This document shows positions 34,627 to 38,654 of a stretch of DNA of 38,654 bases, in pieces. Each line of letters starts with the position of its first letter. Position 1 is the stretch's first letter. The DNA is taken from positions 1-38,654 of the forward strand of contig JAJRVE010000150.1 of assembly GCA_024277445.1 (NCBI GenBank), read 5' to 3'. The notes beneath the pieces are model-generated. The model did no database searches, was not told the DNA's origin, and worked only from the letters and a program-made list of their open reading frames with translations. Both the position numbers and the translations under genes were made by a program. The DNA comes from Campylobacterales bacterium (GTDB lineage Bacteria > Campylobacterota > Campylobacteria > Campylobacterales > Sulfurimonadaceae).

Positions 34627-34926
34627 TTATAGATCCTCCATATTAACTTCGTCATACTGCTTATGCGTTCCAATAAACTTTATGAAGACTATTTTTGCAT
34701 AATAGTTGATGGTAACGATCAACCTATATTTATTGCCAGCAATATTGAAGACAATTTTTTCATTTCCGATGACACTGGCACTTCGATACATTGCTTTAAC
34801 TTCATTTGGATTACTCCAATCAAGTTTCAGAACTTCTTTATGCCATGCTTCTAAAGGACTTTTACTATCTTTATAGTGTGATTGCTCATAAAAGTCTTTT
34901 AGTGTTTTCTTTGAAATTATTCGCAT
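34627..34926 (-). CDS. higB: HigB-type mRNA interferase toxin
   Basis: Toxin of 99 aa in the RelE/HigB superfamily, a ribosome-dependent mRNA endonuclease that inhibits growth when free. The fold markers are KEVLKLDWSNPNEVKAMYRSASVIGNEKIVFNIAGNKYRLIVTINY and the C-terminal IVFIKFIGTHKQYDEV, with the His/Lys/Tyr cluster of the HigB active site. It lies one base upstream of higA and is co-transcribed with it. Confidence 0.92.
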   Translation of the reverse strand: MRIISKKTLKDFYEQSHYKDSKSPLEAWHKEVLKLDWSNPNEVKAMYRSASVIGNEKIVFNIAGNKYRLIVTINYYAKIVFIKFIGTHKQYDEVNMEDL

Positions 34927-34942
34927 AAAGATATTATAATAT

Positions 34943-34961
34943 AGTTCCCATTAATGGAACT
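34943..34961 (-). promoter_or_regulatory. Probable HigA operator overlapping the higBA promoter
   Basis: AGTTCC-CATTAAT-GGAACT is an inverted repeat 17 bp before the higB ATG. On the minus strand it precedes TATATTATAAT (-10), so binding would block transcription. Confidence 0.65.
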
Positions 34962-35001
34962 TTAAATATGGTGAGTAAAAATCTTGAGAGATCTTAAACT
35001 T

Positions 35002-36108
35002 TTAAATCCGTCCATACAACTCATTATAAAGACTCAAGGCGTAGCGATCACTCAAAGAAGCGATGTAGTCTGCTATGACACGGTGTTTGTTACGATAATC
35101 TATCTGTTTTAGGTAGTACGGTGGTAAGATCTTCTCCTCTTCCATCATCGCACTATACAAGCCTTTTATAGCCTGTTTTCCTGCGTACATTCGGCGCACG
35201 ATCTGTTTGTGTTGGTAGAGCTCTTGGAAGAGAATCTTTTTGAGTTTTTTGATGTCTGTCTCTAGCTCTTTAGTAAAACCAATAGGGATCTCTGTTTTGG
35301 AGTCGATGACACCTGCTAAGACACGTGAGTTGTCCACCTTGCCTTTTGAGTTGTCTAAGAGGGCATAGACGAGATAGTTGATGAGATGGGAACTAAAACG
35401 GTAGCGGAACATCTCGTCACCATCTTCTTGGCTTACTCCCTCTTCTGCTACCATCGCTAAAACATCTTGTATGATCTTACTCTCTTTAAGCGTCTCAAAA
35501 TTAATGAGTCCAGAGGTAACGCCATCATCAATGTCATGGGTCATGTAAGCGATCTCATCAGCTCTATCGACGACCATCGCTTCGATGGATGGGTGCGTCT
35601 CTAGGTTAAACTGCGCATGAATGCTCTTTGGCAAAAAGCTCTTCTTGTAAGGGTAAGAATGTTTTAAAATGCCCTCTAATGTGGCGTAGGTAAGGTTGAG
35701 TCCTAAAAAAGGTTTGTAACGTTTTTCTAACTTTGTCACCACCCGAAAACTCTGATAGTTGTGCTCAAACCCATTGGTAAAGCCATCATCTTTAAGACAC
35801 TCATCAAGCGTGTCACCACCTACGTGACCAAAAGGTGTATGTCCCATGTCATGCGAAAGCGCGATTGCCTCTGCTAACGACTCTTCAAGACCGAGTTGTG
35901 AGGCGATGGAACGGGCGATCTGTGAAACCTCCAAGGAGTGTGTCAAACGGGTACGAAAGAAGTCACCCTCTTGGTTCAAAAAGACCTGTGTCTTGTACTC
36001 TAACTTACGAAAACTTCCAGAGTGGATAACACGGTCACGGTCGCGTGCATAGGGAGAGCGGAAATCATCATTGATCCCGTAAAATCTTTGGTCTGCTTGC
36101 ATCTTCAT
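35002..36108 (-). CDS. dgt: dGTPase-like dNTP triphosphohydrolase (HD domain)
   Basis: Hydrolyses dNTPs, usually dGTP, to nucleoside and triphosphate. HD motif: H at RLTHSLEVSQIARSIASQLG and SHDMGHTPFGHVGGDTLDE, with the third metal ligand in DRADEIAYMTHDIDDGV. The N-terminal RSPYARDRDRVIHSGSFRKLEYKTQVF is typical. The length of 368 aa matches the shorter branch. With thyA and folA close by, this is a small dNTP-balance neighbourhood. Confidence 0.92.
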   Translation of the reverse strand: MKMQADQRFYGINDDFRSPYARDRDRVIHSGSFRKLEYKTQVFLNQEGDFFRTRLTHSLEVSQIARSIASQLGLEESLAEAIALSHDMGHTPFGHVGGDTLDECLKDDGFTNGFEHNYQSFRVVTKLEKRYKPFLGLNLTYATLEGILKHSYPYKKSFLPKSIHAQFNLETHPSIEAMVVDRADEIAYMTHDIDDGVTSGLINFETLKESKIIQDVLAMVAEEGVSQEDGDEMFRYRFSSHLINYLVYALLDNSKGKVDNSRVLAGVIDSKTEIPIGFTKELETDIKKLKKILFQELYQHKQIVRRMYAGKQAIKGLYSAMMEEEKILPPYYLKQIDYRNKHRVIADYIASLSDRYALSLYNELYGRI

Positions 36109-36113
36109 CCTTG

Positions 36114-36641
36114 TTAGCTAGGTATTTTGCTCAGTCGCATCGCTTCGGTAGGCTTTTTGAGCAGTATTGTATCACTTTGGAGTGTGGTTTTGCCAAGGCT
36201 TAGTCTTCCACCGTGCAGTACTTTCGCACGGAGTCCACCTCGCCCTTTCATTTGACGGTAAGTTCCCTTTTGGATGACAGCATCTAGCCATGTACAAGGG
36301 TTACAGTGTGCCATCCCTTCAAAAGTTACATCGCCAATGCTAAACTCTTTACCGATAAGTTCACAAAGGTTGACACCGGAGATCGTGATGTTGCGACGAT
36401 AGTCTCTAATGTCTATCTCTCGCTCAAAAGCCTCTTCGATAGCCTCTGCCACTTCCAAGGAGAAGAAAGTAACGGGGTAAAGACTCTCCTCAAAACGATC
36501 ACCTTTTATCCCTCTTCCTGAAACGAATTCAAGGGTCTCATGGCTTATAGTAGGTGCTTGACCTACCTCGAACTTGGGACGGGTAAAGTAGTTGTGTTGG
36601 GGTGAAGTGAAGAAGTGGTGAAGGGTGATGGCGTAGTCCAA
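36114..36641 (-). CDS. MOSC-domain protein
   Basis: Protein of 175 aa built around a MOSC domain, a sulfur- and molybdenum-cofactor-related beta-barrel found at the C-terminus of MoCo sulfurases. Features: GIKGDRFEESLYPVTFFSLEVAEA, RDYRRNITISGVNLCELIGKEF, a CNPCTWLD segment with the family's conserved Cys, and GRGGLRAKVLHGGRLSLGK. It stands alone without the aminotransferase-like domain. Its stop lies 5 bp before dgt, so the two are probably co-transcribed. Confidence 0.82.
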   Translation of the reverse strand: MDYAITLHHFFTSPQHNYFTRPKFEVGQAPTISHETLEFVSGRGIKGDRFEESLYPVTFFSLEVAEAIEEAFEREIDIRDYRRNITISGVNLCELIGKEFSIGDVTFEGMAHCNPCTWLDAVIQKGTYRQMKGRGGLRAKVLHGGRLSLGKTTLQSDTILLKKPTEAMRLSKIPS

Positions 36642-36644
36642 GGA

Positions 36645-36866
36645 CTACTTTCCTAGTTCAAACTGCTTGTCAACTTCGATCGGTTTTTGCCCTGGAGGAT
36701 AGGTAGCTTTTTCTGCTTCTTTAGCATTATAGTCACGACACTCTTGTGGGATGTTTTGCATGTTTGGATCATTACGCATAATATCATCACAATTGCTTGC
36801 GTTGATACTAAAGTATGAACACCCTGTTAGTAACAACAGTGTTGGAAGGAGTAAATAAGTTTTCAT
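36645..36866 (-). CDS. Small lipoprotein (hypothetical)
   Basis: Seventy-three residues. Signal and lipobox MKTYLLLPTLLLLTGC give an acylated Cys16. The mature part has two more Cys (NCDDIMRNDPNMQNIPQECRDY) and ends in a charged tail. No family recognised. The stop is 4 bp ahead of the MOSC gene start, so it sits in the same operon. Confidence 0.7.
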   Translation of the reverse strand: MKTYLLLPTLLLLTGCSYFSINASNCDDIMRNDPNMQNIPQECRDYNAKEAEKATYPPGQKPIEVDKQFELGK

Positions 36867-36921
36867 TTTATATCTTTTTCATTTTTAAGACAATTATACA
36901 GTGTTAGGTTAAAAACCTCAT

Positions 36922-37329
36922 TTAACGCTGGTTCTCTCTGTCGATGGAGAAGTTCGCAAAAGCACCTTCTACACTTAAAACACTACGATATCGTGCTTGC
37001 GTCAGTCGTACACGCTTTGTTTTTAAGTCACAGATAGCAATACGAAAATTAGCACCCATCTGTGGTTCAACAATACAGATAATCTTATCTTCGAGTTGTC
37101 TGGTGGCGTGTACCGTGCCTTGTAAGTTGTGAAAAAAGTATTGCGGATAGCTTAACGGGGTTATCTCAACGATCACCACACTCTCGCGCTGCTCAAAACT
37201 CTCCGCGATGATAGTGGCATCTTCATAACTCTCAAACTGCACGCACCACTCATCGAAGTGCTTGTTAAAATGTACCATATCTTCATCTAAAAAACCGCCG
37301 GCAGGTGATTGAAGTGCAAAAATAGCCAT
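36922..37329 (-). CDS. Conserved-looking hypothetical cytoplasmic protein
   Basis: Protein of 135 aa without signal or membrane segment. It alternates predicted strands and helices: VQFESYEDATIIAESFEQRESVVIVEITPLSYPQYFF and the basic stretch AICDLKTKRVRLTQARYRS. No motif I can assign. It follows the MliC-like gene by 15 bp, so it is probably co-transcribed with it. Confidence 0.6.
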   Translation of the reverse strand: MAIFALQSPAGGFLDEDMVHFNKHFDEWCVQFESYEDATIIAESFEQRESVVIVEITPLSYPQYFFHNLQGTVHATRQLEDKIICIVEPQMGANFRIAICDLKTKRVRLTQARYRSVLSVEGAFANFSIDRENQR

Positions 37330-37344
37330 TAGGATAGACCTCTC

Positions 37345-37959
37345 TTAGTAGAGTGCACGACCACATCCTTGCATGTTTACCCCATCAAAGTTGATGTAAA
37401 CCGTTGACTCATAACTTCGATCAACCATGGTGTCATGGCAAACTCTGTTTTCGATGCGAACATATAAAAGATTGGTGTTGGACTGCATCTTGTACTCGGT
37501 TGCCTTGTATTGTGAAGCACGCTCAACAACCTTGAAGTGTGTCTTGACTTCACCATAGTTTGTTATAAAAAGCACCTCTTTGTCTGAAGTGATCTCTAAC
37601 ACCCATCCTGGCTCATTACCAACAGCACGGAAGGCAACACCATTGAGCTTCGCTTTTTCAAAGGTCGCAGCGATGTCATCATTTTGACAATTGTACTGCT
37701 TTTTTCCTACCTCTAATATGGCTTCCTCACCTTTACTCCAGTACATAACATCATCTGCGCCATACTTGACATCTGAGTCACTCTGAAGGCGTTTGGTCTT
37801 GAGGGTTTTAGAGGGGAGAAAGAGCCATGCAGCTTCGTCACTCGCCTCCGCCACAAAGCTGTAGTTATCAGAACAGTTGTAGACATAAACATTTTTCTCT
37901 TTACTCTCTGCAGAGAGGCTAACACCCAATAGTAATAGTAAAAAAAGTCTAAACAGCAT
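37345..37959 (-). CDS. Exported protein with MliC-like and NEPGW (COG3650-like) domains
   Basis: Protein of 204 aa with a signal peptide (MLFRLFLLLLLGVSLSAES). The first half (VYNCSDNYSFVAEASDEAAWLFLP..GADDVMYWSKGEEAILEVGKKQYNCQ) matches the MliC/PliC C-type lysozyme inhibitor pattern with its Cys pair. The second half (FRAVGNEPGWVLEITSDKEV..RVCHDTMVDRSYESTVYINFDGVNMQGCGRALY) matches the NEPGW-type domain often found in membrane-associated COG3650 proteins. It overlaps the upstream ABC-2 permease gene by 11 bp. Confidence 0.75.
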   Translation of the reverse strand: MLFRLFLLLLLGVSLSAESKEKNVYVYNCSDNYSFVAEASDEAAWLFLPSKTLKTKRLQSDSDVKYGADDVMYWSKGEEAILEVGKKQYNCQNDDIAATFEKAKLNGVAFRAVGNEPGWVLEITSDKEVLFITNYGEVKTHFKVVERASQYKATEYKMQSNTNLLYVRIENRVCHDTMVDRSYESTVYINFDGVNMQGCGRALY

Positions 37960-38654
37960 GGTCTACTTGACCTCTTCTGTAGCGTAACATTAAGTACGCC
38001 AGCAGTGAATATACGATGGTTTGTATCCATAACAATCCAAACTGATTCATAACCTGATCAAAGGAAGCACCCATCTGGTTAAGGCGTAAAAAGCCTTGTA
38101 TACCTGGTGTGGTTGGTGCTAGGTTAGAGAGCCAGATCAACCACTCTGGTAACATCTCCAGTGGCCAGACAAAACCTGCTGAAAAGACCAAAGGTAGAGA
38201 GGTGATTAAAATCACGGGAGTAGGGTATTCACGCCCTTTGAAGAGTGCACCCAACAGTGTTCCTAATGCGGCGACTGCTACCAGAAAGCTCACTCCATAG
38301 AGTAGGAGTTCACCTACTTTAGCAATGTGTGGCACACCAAAAAAGCCAAAGGAAAAACCGAAAAAGAAAAGCATATATACAAAGTAGATACTTCCAAAAG
38401 CAATATAACGGACAGCCATAACAGCACTAACACGCTCGGTGTTGTAGTAGCCTCTCTGCCCTAAGCGGTTCTGACTGTTCTGCCCGCCACCTAGAAGTGA
38501 TATACCGATCAACATGGTCTGTTGCAATATCAAGATGAAGACTGCAGGGATAACGTAATTGATATAAGAACCGGAGATGTTAAAGGTGTTTATATAGCTT
38601 GTTTTAAAAGGGGTATACTCTAATTTTGCGGTCACCATCGGCACACTCTTTTTG
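37949..38654 (-). CDS. ABC-2 type transporter permease (partial, N-terminus outside window)
   Basis: At least 234 residues. The frame stays open to the window edge, so the track's GTG 38644 is not the true start. It has five or more membrane segments (for example YINYVIPAVFILILQQTMLIGISLL and LLYGVSFLVAVAALGTLLGALF) and the ABC-2 signature-like SLPLVFSAGFVWPLEMLPEWLIWLSNLAPTTPGIQGFLRL. This fits the YhhJ/YbhS branch of exporters, which usually work with an HlyD-like adaptor and an ATPase encoded upstream, outside this window. Confidence 0.85.
   Translation of the reverse strand, partial: KKSVPMVTAKLEYTPFKTSYINTFNISGSYINYVIPAVFILILQQTMLIGISLLGGGQNSQNRLGQRGYYNTERVSAVMAVRYIAFGSIYFVYMLFFFGFSFGFFGVPHIAKVGELLLYGVSFLVAVAALGTLLGALFKGREYPTPVILITSLPLVFSAGFVWPLEMLPEWLIWLSNLAPTTPGIQGFLRLNQMGASFDQVMNQFGLLWIQTIVYSLLAYLMLRYRRGQVDHAV

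Noticed and set aside
1-38654. CRISPR arrays, prophage or IS elements
   Set aside because: No regularly spaced repeats with unique spacers and no transposase, integrase or phage structural genes on either strand.

Overview
The window looks like a chromosomal segment of a free-living Campylobacterota (epsilonproteobacterium), most likely a Sulfurimonas/Sulfurovum-type organism. I infer this from the protein families: an rsmA-rnj pair whose RNase J carries a very Asn/Arg/Gln-rich N-terminal extension, a full-length HD-containing CCA enzyme, an OprD-type porin, a phosphate-selective-type porin, and a SelO ending in SCSS. There is no phage, integrase, transposase or CRISPR array, and no rRNA or tRNA gene was recognised. 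The gene content is mostly core. The unusual material lies between the genes.

Layout. 1-535: 5' part of a PilT/PilU-type retraction ATPase (cut by the window edge). 871-3936: RNase J and RsmA; rnj is interrupted by an in-frame UGA 65 codons before its natural end. 4077-6777: a ferritin-like DUF2202 lipoprotein, an OmpR-type two-component pair and a small ribbon-helix-helix protein. 6782-8629: RecQ. 8802-19092: a complete phosphate-starvation locus, all on the minus strand apart from one small ORF and a GNAT enzyme: pstS, phosphate porin, phoU, PhoB/PhoR-like pair, cca, pstC-pstA-pstB. 19777-23311: SelO and TypA/BipA. 23868-26422: an exported glutaminase followed by an OprD-type porin. 26586-32517: CorC/HlyC-type membrane protein, a small exported protein, a DASS/SLC13 carboxylate transporter, a large MscS-type channel and a flavodoxin-fold NAD(P)H oxidoreductase. 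32620-36108: nucleotide metabolism (folA, thyA, dgt) with a HigBA toxin-antitoxin module and an overlooked small membrane protein gene. 36114-38654: MOSC protein, lipoprotein, unknown protein, MliC-like protein and a partial ABC-2 permease.

How it works together. Four promoters in the phosphate locus (pstS, porin, phoU, pstC) share one exact architecture on the minus strand: TGTAACC, 4 nt, TGTWACM or a close variant, 9 nt, then a TAnnnT -10 box. This is a Pho-box-like 11-bp direct repeat. The PhoB-like regulator encoded in the locus is the obvious candidate to bind it, giving one regulon of outer-membrane uptake, periplasmic binding, inner-membrane import and signalling.

Main novelty candidate. 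A structured repeat occurs in three copies (about 647-872, 17835-18083 and a core-only copy at 21409-21481). The copies differ by compensatory base changes and by G:U-compatible pairs that only work for the plus-strand sequence. Each lies directly beyond the stop codon of a minus-strand gene (rnj, pstS, typA). Two copies carry an upstream REP-type hairpin, and a third REP hairpin lies just after the selO stop. A second, unrelated repeat pair (19433-19700 and 23503-23756) and a 7-bp tandem repeat next to the porin Pho box add further non-coding structure. All statements come from reading the sequence; no database search was run.
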